Positions 1-5,604 of a DNA stretch of 8,855 nt are shown here, piece by piece. Below the pieces are notes generated by a model. It made no database searches. It had not been told where the DNA came from and worked only from the letters and a program-made list of their open reading frames with translations. Each line of letters opens with the position of its first letter. Position 1 is the first letter of the stretch. Source of the stretch: Gammaproteobacteria bacterium (GTDB lineage: Bacteria; Pseudomonadota; Gammaproteobacteria; Pseudomonadales; Pseudohongiellaceae); NCBI GenBank assembly GCA_016762975.1, contig JAESUV010000136.1, forward strand, positions 1-8,855. The letters are read 5' to 3'. Both the position numbers and the translations under genes were made by a program.

Positions 1-728
1 GTGGACAGAATTTGTGAGATGTTTTTCTTCTTAGGCAAGGACCAGGTCCTTACCTGGAATGGCGTAGGTTTTGACCTCCTAGAAGGCCAAATGAGGTCTT
101 TAGAGGGACTTCAAGAGGACAAAAGGGGGTCTTTAGCGATGGCGGCGTAGGTTGGACACCTGAATTGACCTCGAACGGCGTACTCCGATGGTGTTTTAAG
201 GCTTGCAAGGGTGTGTGCAGGGCTGAATCAAGGGTATTTGGAGTACTACAAGGGCTCAACCAGGACCGTTTAGGGAGTCTTTGGAGCGCGCGCGGTGATG
301 ATCACTGGTGTACGAGGTGATGATCACAGGTGCGCGGGGGTGTGTTCGAACAAATTGTGGCCTTGTTCGACTTCTCGCACGATACCAGGACACAGGTAGA
401 AGCGTTTCTCGTCTACCCGGTGTCCTCACATAGCTTTAGGACTCCATCCGTTGCCTCAAAGCCCTGTAGGTATGCTCCAGGGGTGCATGTTGTACCGGTA
501 GGGACAGTTAGAGTGCCCGATTGCATTTCTCGAACACCATACGAAGACCAGAACCAATTCGAGAACCTCCCGCGGTGCATGTTGGCGTCAACATGTTGAG
601 GGGTGGGCAGGAGTCAGGCCTGTATGAGTTCTCCGCTGCGCCCTGGTTGTATGGGGTTCAGGGGCGGTAGGCGTGAGCAGAGGCTTCAAGCGGGCTGTAG
701 GCCGCGCCTGGTGTGCTGAAACAGCATA
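1..728. other. gene-free G+T-rich flank, left end
   Basis: I see no credible gene here. The open frames (for example 330-599 plus and 50-259 minus) have no domain, no ribosome binding site and low-complexity composition. The + strand is rich in G and T. Short palindromes are common: AAGGACC-A-GGTCCTT at 37-51, GACCTC/GAGGTC at 73-98, and GTACTCC/GGAGTAC at 180-246. The 11-nt operator-like pair at 295-327 is listed separately. The text resembles the other non-coding parts of the window, with recurrent GGTCTTTAG, CAAAAGAGG and GTACTAC words. It therefore looks like one repeat-rich background rather than a decayed gene. Confidence 0.5.
295..327. promoter_or_regulatory. pair of identical 11-nt palindromes, operator-like
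   Basis: GTGATGATCAC, which is a 5-bp dyad (GTGAT/ATCAC) around a central G, occurs at 295-305 and again at 317-327. The two copies lie exactly 22 bp apart, about two helical turns, so both would face the same side of the helix. This is the usual geometry of a cooperative dimeric repressor site. No recognisable gene lies next to it, so a regulatory role is inference only. Confidence 0.35.
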
Positions 729-802
729 GGGGCTCTGTCCATAGGTCACCGGGTACGTCTCACCCAAGCGACGTACCCGGTGACCTATGGACCAGGAGCC
801 CC
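729..802. repeat. very long near-perfect inverted repeat (giant hairpin)
   Basis: Positions 738-759 and 770-791 form a perfect 22-bp inverted repeat around a 10-nt loop (760-769, tcacccaagc). After a small internal loop (736-737 against 792-795), the pairing resumes with GGGGCTC at 729-735 against GAGCCCC at 796-802. The stem is about 29-31 bp in all. There is no U-tract, so it is not a simple intrinsic terminator. Plausible roles are a single-strand initiation site, a protein-bound cruciform, a recombination site or a small foldback element. The structure is seen directly; its function is unknown. Confidence 0.85.
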
Positions 803-1518
803 GGACCTACGGTTACAAGCATGGAGCCCCATTACCGGGGTGTCTCGCGCCTGGGGTCTGGGGCGGTAAGACGCCCCAGGGGTGTACGCGTTGGCAAGGG
901 GATACGCCGTAGATGCAGCTGGTTGTTCTGCACCACCACACAGCTTGCGTACTACCGCGATACACATACCTGCCAAGGGCGGCCTGCCTGATAGGAGCTG
1001 GTAGTGGAGCTGGTAGTCATCTGCTGCGGTGTACTAGCTAGAGGGGTCTTGTATGGGAGGCATAGGGGCAAGGGGGAGTGCTCAGCTCACTTGTGGGTGG
1101 TGTAGCTGTACTACTACCGTTCTCTTTGTGTGTGTTGCGTTGTAGGAAGCCAGGTTCACGTGTCGAGGAAGACATAGGAGGGGTGTAGTAGCAGTACTAC
1201 CGTTCCTCTAGCATGTGTTGCCCTGCTTGGGGCTACGTTCATGCATGATGTATCTGTTGCGGGGGTGTGATTGCATCGTTGTTCTACACTGCGCATCGAA
1301 GAACTTGTCGTTGTTCCCCTACGCTCAACTACGTTTCATCCTCGGCGTAGGGTGTGATCCATACCGGTAAGCCTGACAACTCCCCCTCTTGTACGTCCTG
1401 ACACCTACTACATCTGCAAAATGAAGGGGTGTTCGCCCGCTTCAAAGCCAGTGGGACGTCTACCCCCCCGATTTGAGCGGGGTACTACCTTCTCGCCATG
1501 CTTTAGGGGCGCTGACCC
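803..1518. other. gene-free stretch with small hairpins and short repeats
   Basis: No credible gene is visible. Open frames at 713-991 plus and 1408-1635 minus lack ribosome binding sites and domains, and the first includes the giant hairpin. The segment holds a perfect 8-bp hairpin (CTGGGGCG/CGCCCCAG, 858-865 with 872-879) and an 8-bp inverted repeat (CCCTACGC/GCGTAGGG, 1317-1324 with 1345-1352). It also holds the word GTACTACC several times. The 13-mer GTGTCGAGGAAGA at 1160-1172 recurs at 7479-7491 in the right-hand flank. Confidence 0.5.
1099..1221 (+). repeat. pair of ~40-bp diverged direct repeats
   Basis: The segment starting at 1099 (GGTGTAGctgtactactaccgttc) is repeated from 1182 (GGTGTAGtagcagtactaccgttcc). 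Both continue into a gt-rich tail ending near tgtgttgc. The second copy contains a small dyad, GTAGTA-gcag-TACTAC. The copies start 83 bp apart. No function can be assigned; this is part of the repeat-rich background. Confidence 0.5.
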
Positions 1519-1568
1519 CTCAAAAGGCCTTGATTCGAGGCAAAAAACCCTGTTTGAACCCTTTTGAG
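1519..1568. repeat. hairpin at the start of LR-A, conserved in LR-B
   Basis: CTCAAAAGG (1519-1527) pairs perfectly with CCTTTTGAG (1560-1568) around a 32-nt loop. The matching place in the right copy (7892-7935) folds the same way. There the T-A pair at 1520/1567 is replaced by C-G, a compensatory change. The AAAAGGCCTT word on the left side is identical in the two copies. Confidence 0.55.
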
Positions 1569-2256
1569 TGGTCGTCGGTACTCCCCGGGATGCTTCCCTA
1601 GTCCTCGATCCTCCAGGACGAGCACCTCTAAACACGCCTTAGAAGACTTGTTATCGCAGTTGTACGACGTGTACTGACGACGATGGTCGACGATGGTCGT
1701 GCTTAGTGCCCTGCACTGCCGCGGAAGTAGCCCTCAATCTGTTCTTAGACGACCAAAACACGCTAAATACACAAGAATGATGCCCTTAAAGCCCCTGTTA
1801 ACGCGCGGTTGCAGGACATGTTGGGCACTATGAGCATGAGTAGATTTAACACCCTCTATGACGGTGTCACTGAATGTGTTTGTATGTGATTGAGATGGTG
1901 TTTCTTGTCATTGGACGGTGTTGAAGGCGAACAAGTTGGTATTCGGGCTGCGTGAAGCGGTTTTGAAGGTGTGCACGAAGGATTACGAGGTGTGTTTTTG
2001 GTGTGCGGCGCTGCATTTTTGTGTGCGCGCCCGAGTTGTTCGTGTGTGGACCTGTGCGGGCCTGCATTAACATGTGTGTTCTGGTGCATGCGCGTGGTGT
2101 TTCTGTGCACGCATCTGCCTCAAACAGGGGTCTAGATGTGTGGTTTGGTGTTGCTCCGGGGGATCACGACATGATGTTGCACGTAGGGGTCTATCGCCAG
2201 TGCATCCACTCAGGCCTTGTGATCCTGGCCTGGAACCAGTCCAGAGGGCAGTTTTG

Positions 2257-2270
2257 CGATAAACACGGGA
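2257..2270 (-). repeat. copy of the TCGACCCCGTGTTTATCG motif (minus orientation, partial)
   Basis: CGATAAACACGGGA on the + strand reads TCCCGTGTTTATCG on the minus strand. It matches the 3' two thirds of the 18-bp motif also found at 2411, 2570, 8641 and 8805. It sits near the right part of LR-A, and its counterpart in LR-B is at 8642 (offset 6385). Confidence 0.5.
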
Positions 2271-2410
2271 TCCAAGGCCTATAGACCGCCAGGGCGTGTT
2301 GAAGAAGTCTCCTGGACTGGTAGGGGAGGAAGCATGAGTACCTCCGGAGAGGGCCGACTGTACCCGGGGGTAGAGGAAGAGCGTGTAGGGTAAGCATGCT
2401 ACGTGCACCG

Positions 2411-2430
2411 TTCGACCCCGTGTTTACCGT
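2411..2430 (+). repeat. copy of the TCGACCCCGTGTTTATCG motif
   Basis: The sequence TTCGACCCCGTGTTTACCGT differs from the consensus by one base in the core. It lies 159 bp before the next copy, at 2570. In LR-B the corresponding place (8805) carries another copy. Confidence 0.6.
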
Positions 2431-3200
2431 ACATCTGCACTAGTTGTTCGGCACGGCGCCCACCGCCGCCACCCATAGAGGGGTCCCTATGCTTGAGTAG
2501 GTCGGGGGAATGACCGGGGAGGAGGGTGTCTTGGCGATCGTCGGGGCGTTCTGGTAGGGGCATATAGCATTCGACCCCGTGTTTATCGTATGATCATGGT
2601 AGTTGTGAGGGGTTGAGGGGGTAGTCCGAGGGGGAGACAAGGACTTTGATACCCCCTTCTTGGTCAATTTGACCCCAAAAGAGGTCGTTTTAGAGGTGTT
2701 TGGGCTGGTTTTGGTGTGATTTGGGGTGGACGGGGGTGATTTTGTGCTCTCCCACTGGTGGATCTGGCTGAATTTGAGCGTCCATAGAGGTGAAAATGGA
2801 TGTTGGACCGGTTGAACGATGCTTCAAGGGCGACATCTTGCCCAGAAGCTTCAGGAGGAGTGTGTCTAGACCCTGTTTTGATGTGATTACAGCTGTGATC
2901 TGGTCGGTGAACCTGTGTTTGAAGGGTACATCAGGCTGTTTTAGACTAAATTTGGGTGTGCGTCGGATGGTTTGGTGCGTGGATCGCCAGTGTTCTCCTG
3001 ATGCATCGGACGAGATCAAGGCTTCGTAGGGGTGTTTGGCGTGGATGTCGGGGAAGTTGCGCAGGAAGACAGCTCGATCAACCCCGGATGAGGAACATGT
3101 TCCGTGTGATCAAGCACTGGGGCGGTAGATCGGCGAGCAGAACCTCGAACAGTGGCAAGATCGAGCGGTGAGAGGTGAAGGTTCGTCCCACCGGTGTACG
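2431..3200. other. gene-free stretch before the HTH gene
   Basis: No gene is supported. Several open frames exist on both strands but none has a ribosome binding site, a domain or a plausible composition. The minus frame running through 3016-3570 is a shadow of the HTH gene that happens to continue beyond it. From about 2660 the sequence shares words (gaccccaaaagaggtc, gggctggttttggtg, tttggggt) with the repeats of the origin at 5189-5547. This suggests one repeat family spread over the element. Confidence 0.45.
2570..2590 (+). repeat. copy of the TCGACCCCGTGTTTATCG motif
   Basis: TTCGACCCCGTGTTTATCG followed by TA is the best match to the consensus. It lies outside any recognisable gene. 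It is not a dif site, an obvious DnaA box or an iteron of the downstream origin. Confidence 0.6.
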
Positions 3201-3617
3201 TCATCGGGGTTTGAACCCCAGAACCTCCCTCATGAACACCGCATCGTCGATCAACCGCCAGGCCAACTGGTTCTCGTCGACGAGAATGAGCTTCCCACTG
3301 GCGTCGGGGGCCAGCTGGGCCTGGCGATACTCCAGAACCCTCCAGACCAGCGTGCTGTTGGGGGGACCCTGGCGAACGAAGACACCGGCGAGCTTCCAAT
3401 CCAGGCGGGGATCCTGGTTCTGGTCTTCGTCCTGGACCAGGGCGGCCTGACTGGCGAGGAAGTCTTTCAGGGCGGAGAGCTGATACCTGACCGCACGCCC
3501 AATCTTGAGAAAGGCTGGCCCCTTCTTCTGGACTCTCCAGGCCGTGAGGGTTTGAGGCTTGACCCCCCACAACTCGGCGACTTGCTTGGTGGTCAGGAGC
3601 TGCACTGATTCGGTCAT
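3201..3617 (-). CDS. small helix-turn-helix DNA-binding protein (excisionase/MerR-like)
   Basis: This predicted 138-aa cytoplasmic DNA-binding protein carries an N-terminal winged-helix/HTH of the excisionase-like type (HTH_17/MerR-like) at residues 7-55. The pattern is LLTTKQVAELWGVKPQTLTAW, then R-KKGPAFLKIGRAVRY and a following helix. The start at 3617 is preferred over the ATG at 3629 because GAGG (3624-3627) lies 6 nt upstream of it and overlaps the longer start. The C-terminal half (about 56-138) is charged, contains the word LVDENQLAW, and resembles nothing I recognise. The gene is divergent from the serine recombinase, with three 10-bp repeats between them. It is therefore probably a regulator or a recombination directionality factor for that recombinase; a plasmid copy-control or partition regulator is the alternative. 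The fold is fairly certain and the role is inferred. Confidence 0.85.
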   Translation of the reverse strand: MTESVQLLTTKQVAELWGVKPQTLTAWRVQKKGPAFLKIGRAVRYQLSALKDFLASQAALVQDEDQNQDPRLDWKLAGVFVRQGPPNSTLVWRVLEYRQAQLAPDASGKLILVDENQLAWRLIDDAVFMREVLGFKPR

Positions 3618-3668
3618 GATGAGCCTCATAAACTGCGTGGATAAACGAAAAACGACTTATGGAACTAG

Positions 3669-3698
3669 TATCTCAATCTATCTCCATCTATCTCCATC
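3669..3698. promoter_or_regulatory. three tandem 10-bp repeats, probable operator
   Basis: TATCTCAATC, TATCTCCATC and TATCTCCATC follow each other without a gap. The 10-bp spacing places all three on one face of the helix. They lie in the divergent intergenic region, 52 bp upstream of the HTH start codon. Excisionase-like proteins are known to bind short direct repeats in a cooperative filament, so the neighbouring HTH protein is the natural candidate ligand (inference). Confidence 0.55.
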
Positions 3699-3714
3699 CA
3701 TAAACTTTTTAAGC

Positions 3715-3743
3715 CTGACTGCATAGCATGAACGAAGTATGAG
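3715..3743 (+). promoter_or_regulatory. candidate sigma70-type promoter for the recombinase
   Basis: CTGACT (3715-3720) and TATGAG (3738-3743) each match 4 of 6 consensus bases and are separated by the ideal 17 bp. Transcription would start near 3750, upstream of both possible recombinase starts. The element lies next to the 10-bp repeats, so occupancy of those repeats could affect it. The match is weak and was judged by eye only. Confidence 0.3.
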
Positions 3744-3835
3744 CTACTTTCAAAGTGTGAATAATACCTATGGTAAGTTGTAACATACGGGATGGTGTAG
3801 TACAGCTTGAGTGCGATGCAGTTCGCTATAGCCCT

Positions 3836-3847
3836 GAGGATGCCTTG
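3836..3847 (+). promoter_or_regulatory. Shine-Dalgarno GAGG and TTG start of the recombinase
   Basis: GAGG (3836-3839) lies 5 nt before TTG (3845-3847), which opens the conserved recombinase N-terminus KYAVIYTRVS. The upstream ATG at 3770 has no purine-rich sequence before it and would add 25 residues not expected in this family. Confidence 0.6.
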
Positions 3848-4534
3848 AAATACGCCGTAATTTACACCCGTGTCTCCACCATCGAGCAAGTCCAGACCGG
3901 CATAAGTCTTGAGGTCCAGCTCGAAATCACCCAGCGATATGCAGCTTTCAAGAACCTGGAGGTCATCTCGGTCATCTCGGACGAAGGCGTTTCGGGTTCG
4001 ATTCCGCTTCACGATCGGCCTGGCGGACGACGTCTCCTGGAGCTGGTCCTGGACCCGAAAGTCTCAGTCGTCATTGCCTACAAACTCGACCGGGTTTTCC
4101 GTGATACCGCCGATTGCTTGATCACGACCAAGCAATGGGACCTGGCCGATGTTGACTTGCACCTGGTCGACATTGGCGGCCAACCCGTCGACACCTCAAC
4201 CGCGATGGGTCGGTTCTTCCTGACCATCATGGCCGGCGTGGCCGAGATGGAGAGGAACCTGATTATCGAAAGAACCCGAGCCGCCATGACCCACCTGAAA
4301 GAAAACAACCGGCTCGCGGGCTCCCTCCCTTACGGCTCTTACGTCGCTGAAGATGGGACCAGCCTCTTGCCCAATCCCAAAGAGCAAAAGGTCATCAAGG
4401 CCGTGAAACGCCTGCACAAGAAGGGCCTGTCACTTCGCAAAATCGCCGAATACCTCGACGACAAGGGGCTTCAATCCCGCGCCGGCACAACTTTCTACGC
4501 CTCCCAGATCAAACGCATCCTCGAGAGAAACTAG
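3845..4534 (+). CDS. small serine recombinase (resolvase/invertase family)
   Basis: This is a site-specific serine recombinase that cuts DNA through a 5' phosphoserine link. Residue numbers are for the 229-aa product from the TTG at 3845; a 254-aa product from the ATG at 3770 is possible. The catalytic core starts with YAVIYTRVS (Ser11 nucleophile, Arg9). It continues with the ISLEVQ segment, DEGVSG, VVIAYKLDRVFRD (about 74-86, with the active-site arginines) and the long E helix AGVAEMERNLIIERTR (about 130-145). A short C-terminal domain follows with PYGSYV and an HTH (about 183-212, LSLRKIAEYLDDKG). It lacks the large zinc-ribbon domain of large serine integrases, so it is resolvase-sized. 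It is divergent from the HTH gene and faces the origin, with 10-bp repeats on both sides. Likely roles are multimer resolution, inversion, or integration of the element. Its GC-rich wobble bases differ from repA and repC, which hints at a separate origin. Confidence 0.93.
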   Translation: MKYAVIYTRVSTIEQVQTGISLEVQLEITQRYAAFKNLEVISVISDEGVSGSIPLHDRPGGRRLLELVLDPKVSVVIAYKLDRVFRDTADCLITTKQWDLADVDLHLVDIGGQPVDTSTAMGRFFLTIMAGVAEMERNLIIERTRAAMTHLKENNRLAGSLPYGSYVAEDGTSLLPNPKEQKVIKAVKRLHKKGLSLRKIAEYLDDKGLQSRAGTTFYASQIKRILERN

Positions 4535-4540
4535 CCCACA

Positions 4541-4660
4541 CCCTCAGACGCCCATAAACGCCCTTAGAAGCCCTCAGACGCTTTTGACCCATCTCGTTAG
4601 CTCTTAGACGCCCTCAGACGCTCTAAGCCACTCCCAGAAGCTCTCAGGTGCCTTCAAGCC
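4541..4660 (+). repeat. degenerate tandem array of 10-bp units
   Basis: Immediately after the recombinase stop the sequence keeps a 10-bp period for about 12 units. These include ccctcagacg (three exact copies at 4541, 4571 and 4611), cccataaacg, cccttagaag, ctcttagacg, ctcccagaag and ctctcaggtg. The unit consensus is C-C/T-C-T-Y-A-G-A-M-G, and the + strand is C/T-rich here. The 10-bp phase suggests protein binding along one face or a bent-DNA segment. It is too short and too degenerate for a CRISPR array and does not encode a protein. Confidence 0.7.
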
Positions 4661-4772
4661 ACCTCGCCAGCCATTTCGCGCCCACACTCTCTCTCCCGCC
4701 TTCTCAGATGCCGTGTGCCTTTTCCTGGATCCTGAACTCTGCTCCTTCCGTCCGAGCTCTAACTCCAGGTGG
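4661..4772. other. C/T-rich spacer between decamer array and hairpin cluster
   Basis: No gene, promoter or terminator can be recognised. The + strand is strongly C/T-rich (ccacactctctctcccgcc), the opposite of the G+T-rich + strand seen beyond about 5160. The strand composition therefore switches across the origin region. Confidence 0.4.
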
Positions 4773-4848
4773 GCTTGCTCCACCCGTTTATCTTCGCCCT
4801 TCCCCCTTTTTGGGTGAAGGAAGGGCGAAGACAAACGGGTGGGCAAGC
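4773..4848. repeat. ~30-bp inverted repeat, candidate single-strand initiation site
   Basis: The left arm 4773-4803 (gcttgctccacccgtt onward) and the right arm 4819-4848 are reverse complements with only about two differences. The core TCTTCGCCCTTCC/GGAAGGGCGAAG is perfect. The loop contains a further CCC-TTTTT-GGG mini-hairpin. It lies about 250 bp from the iterons. In RSF1010 the two strands of oriV are primed at ssiA and ssiB, which lie in an inverted-repeat region next to the iterons. This element fits that position and shape. The structure is certain, and the ssi role is inferred. Confidence 0.75.
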
Positions 4849-4902
4849 TGGGGATAATTTACTTCTTCGATTTTCGGAGGGCTGTCGCCCCCAAACCCCC
4901 AC

Positions 4903-4921
4903 CTGGGGACAGTGTCCCCAG
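4903..4921. repeat. 19-nt palindrome
   Basis: CTGGGGACA and TGTCCCCAG pair perfectly around a single central G. The surrounding sequence (ggctgtcgcccccaaac before, accccattttttgg after) has the look of dispersed G/C-rich hairpins found between bacterial genes. Read on the + strand it is followed by a T-run (4928-4933), so it could also serve as an intrinsic terminator for rightward transcription from the recombinase. Confidence 0.6.
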
Positions 4922-4948
4922 ACCCCATTTTTTGGCGTCATAAACCAG

Positions 4949-4962
4949 GGGTACTGGTACCC
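4949..4962. repeat. 14-nt palindrome GGGTAC-TG-GTACCC
   Basis: This perfect 6-bp dyad lies in the hairpin cluster between the recombinase and the iterons. On its own it is weak evidence of function. It matters only as part of the dense run of palindromes at 4773-5024. Confidence 0.45.
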
Positions 4963-4996
4963 AAAAAGGGAAAGCTGGAAGGTGACCCTCAAGGTC

Positions 4997-5024
4997 AGCT
5001 TTCTAGCTGCGCCTGCTAGAAGCT
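4997..5024. repeat. 10-bp hairpin beside the AT-rich tract
   Basis: AGCTTTCTAGC (4997-5007) pairs with GCTAGAAGCT (5015-5024) with one bulged T and a 7-nt loop. It lies just before the AT-rich segment and the iterons, where IncQ origins carry GC-rich and AT-rich elements. Confidence 0.5.
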
Positions 5025-5040
5025 CTTGGAGGATCTTAGA

Positions 5041-5090
5041 TAGGTGATTTGTTCAGTTCGTAAGTACTTGTAAACACATAAAAATCGAAA
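5041..5090. other. AT-rich tract next to the iterons, candidate melting region
   Basis: 35 of these 50 bases are A or T, clearly more than the surroundings. The tract ends 7 bp before the first 21-bp iteron. IncQ origins open at an AT-rich segment beside the iterons, with help from RepC and the RepA helicase, so this is the best candidate for the unwinding site. Confidence 0.5.
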
Positions 5091-5097
5091 AAGGGGC

Positions 5098-5160
5098 GAT
5101 CGCGATAGTACGGGAAACGATCGCGATAGTACGGGAAACGATCGCGATAGTACGGAGCGA
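5098..5160 (+). repeat. three tandem 21-bp iterons (RepC-binding sites)
   Basis: Units at 5098-5118, 5119-5139 and 5140-5160 start GATCGCGATAGTACGG. The first two are identical; the third diverges after the core. The 21-bp length equals two helical turns. IncQ plasmids start replication when RepC binds 20-22-bp iterons, and a RepC gene lies 460 bp away, so the assignment is strong. The core GATAGTACGG recurs in a second iteron family nearer repC. Confidence 0.9.
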
Positions 5161-5188
5161 CTGAACACTTAGACAGTATGCGGAATTG

Positions 5189-5330
5189 GGTCGAAAAGAG
5201 GGGGTTGAGCCCCCTTTTTGGAGGTCAAAATTGAAGGTCGAAAAGAGGGGGTTGAGCCCCCCTTTTTGGAGGTCAAAATTGAAGGTCGAAAAGAGGGGGT
5301 TGAACGCCCCTTTTGAAGGTCATTTGAAGC
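5189..5330 (+). repeat. three ~47-bp tandem repeats inside the origin
   Basis: Units begin at 5189, 5236 and 5284 (periods 47 and 48) with GGTCGAAAAGAGGGGGTTGA. The first two end ggaggtcaaaattgaa and the third diverges at its end. Each unit can fold: AAAAGAGGGGG pairs with the following run of C and T around TTGAG. The G-rich strand is the + strand. Confidence 0.85.
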
Positions 5331-5353
5331 TTGGATTGGGGTTGGTTTTGAAA

Positions 5354-5375
5354 GGAAGCGTTACCGATAGTACGG
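5354..5375 (+). repeat. second-family iteron, copy 1
   Basis: The sequence GGAAGCGTTACCGATAGTACGG shares the GATAGTACGG core with the 21-bp iterons but has a different left half (GCGTTACC in place of the GATCGC found there). It follows a block at 5283-5353 that is repeated before copy 2. It is probably another RepC site, perhaps of different affinity. Confidence 0.7.
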
Positions 5376-5459
5376 AGAAATGGTATATGTGTTCAGTGTT
5401 CAAAATAGGCTCCAAAAGAGGGTTTGGAGCCCACTTTTTGTGTTTGAAGACCAAAGTTG

Positions 5460-5547
5460 AAGGTCGAAAATGAGGTTTGAACCCCTTTTGGGCCATTTGA
5501 AGTCTGAATTGGGGTTGGTTTTGGAGGGAAGCGTTACCGATAGTACG
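5460..5547 (+). repeat. duplicated ~88-bp origin block ending in iteron copy 2
   Basis: This block (aaggtcgaaaatgaggtttg, then catttgaag and attggggttggttttg) repeats 5283-5374 with small changes. Both copies end in GGAAGCGTTACCGATAGTACG; here that iteron occupies 5527-5547. The unit is therefore a composite of a hairpin-forming G-rich element plus one iteron, duplicated as a whole. Confidence 0.75.
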
Positions 5548-5559
5548 TGAGGTATGGAG

Positions 5560-5604
5560 GGAAGCGTTACCGATAGTACGGGAGATGTGTCTGTTAGTAC
5601 GGGA
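5560..5604 (+). repeat. second-family iteron copy 3 and a partial copy 4
   Basis: GGAAGCGTTACCGATAGTACGG recurs at 5560-5581, 33 bp after copy 2. A truncated copy, GTTAGTACGGGA, follows at 5593-5604, only 18 bp from the repC stop codon. They could let RepC act close to its own gene end, but they lie downstream of repC, so an effect on its promoter is unlikely. Confidence 0.7.

Larger units (their letters stand above)
1519..2430 (+). repeat. long direct repeat, left copy (LR-A)
   Basis: This segment is homologous to the right end of the window in the same orientation. Anchors are TCTAAACACGC (1627 and 8011), CATGTTGGGC (1817 and 8201), TCTTGTCATTGGACG (1903 and 8287) and TCTAGATG (2131 and 8515). 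All give an offset of 6384 bp, so there is no net insertion or deletion over more than 500 bp. By hand alignment, 1862-2089 differs from its partner at about 31 positions, roughly 14%. Weaker similarity extends left to AAAAGGCCTT (1522 and 7897) and right to the GACCCCGTGTT motif (2411 and 8805). It has no transposase and no clear terminal repeats. It is unlike a recent duplication because it has diverged evenly. Confidence 0.8.

Noticed and set aside
2003..2284. Plus-strand frames at 2003-2284 and 8387-8638, which start at equivalent ATGs in the two long repeats
   Set aside because: Similarity is expected in any frame of a shared repeat. They diverge quickly after about 55 residues and have no ribosome binding site.
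2235..2321. 9-bp inverted repeat ACCAGTCCA/TGGACTGGT
   Set aside because: The arms are 69 bp apart and short; with this sequence composition it is compatible with chance.
3208..3222. tRNA T-loop-like sequence ggggtttgaacccc
   Set aside because: It encodes the Gly-Phe-Lys-Pro-Arg end of the HTH protein and no cloverleaf can be built around it.
3016..3608. Long open frames overlapping the HTH gene on both strands (3016-3570 minus, 3168-3608 plus)
   Set aside because: They are other-frame shadows of the HTH gene. Their translations are rich in Gly, Pro, Arg and Ser with no domain, whereas the minus frame ending at 3201 has a clear HTH and a ribosome binding site.
5096..5103. GCGATCGC (cyanobacterial HIP1 octamer) as a host clue
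   Set aside because: It occurs once and is created by the junction with the first iteron, so it says nothing about the host.
5189..5330. 47-bp repeats as a CRISPR array
   Set aside because: The repeats are directly adjacent with no unique spacers and there are no cas genes.
5186..5473. 95-residue plus frame across the origin
   Set aside because: Its repeated peptide is simply the 47-bp tandem repeat read in one frame; it overlaps iterons and has no ribosome binding site.
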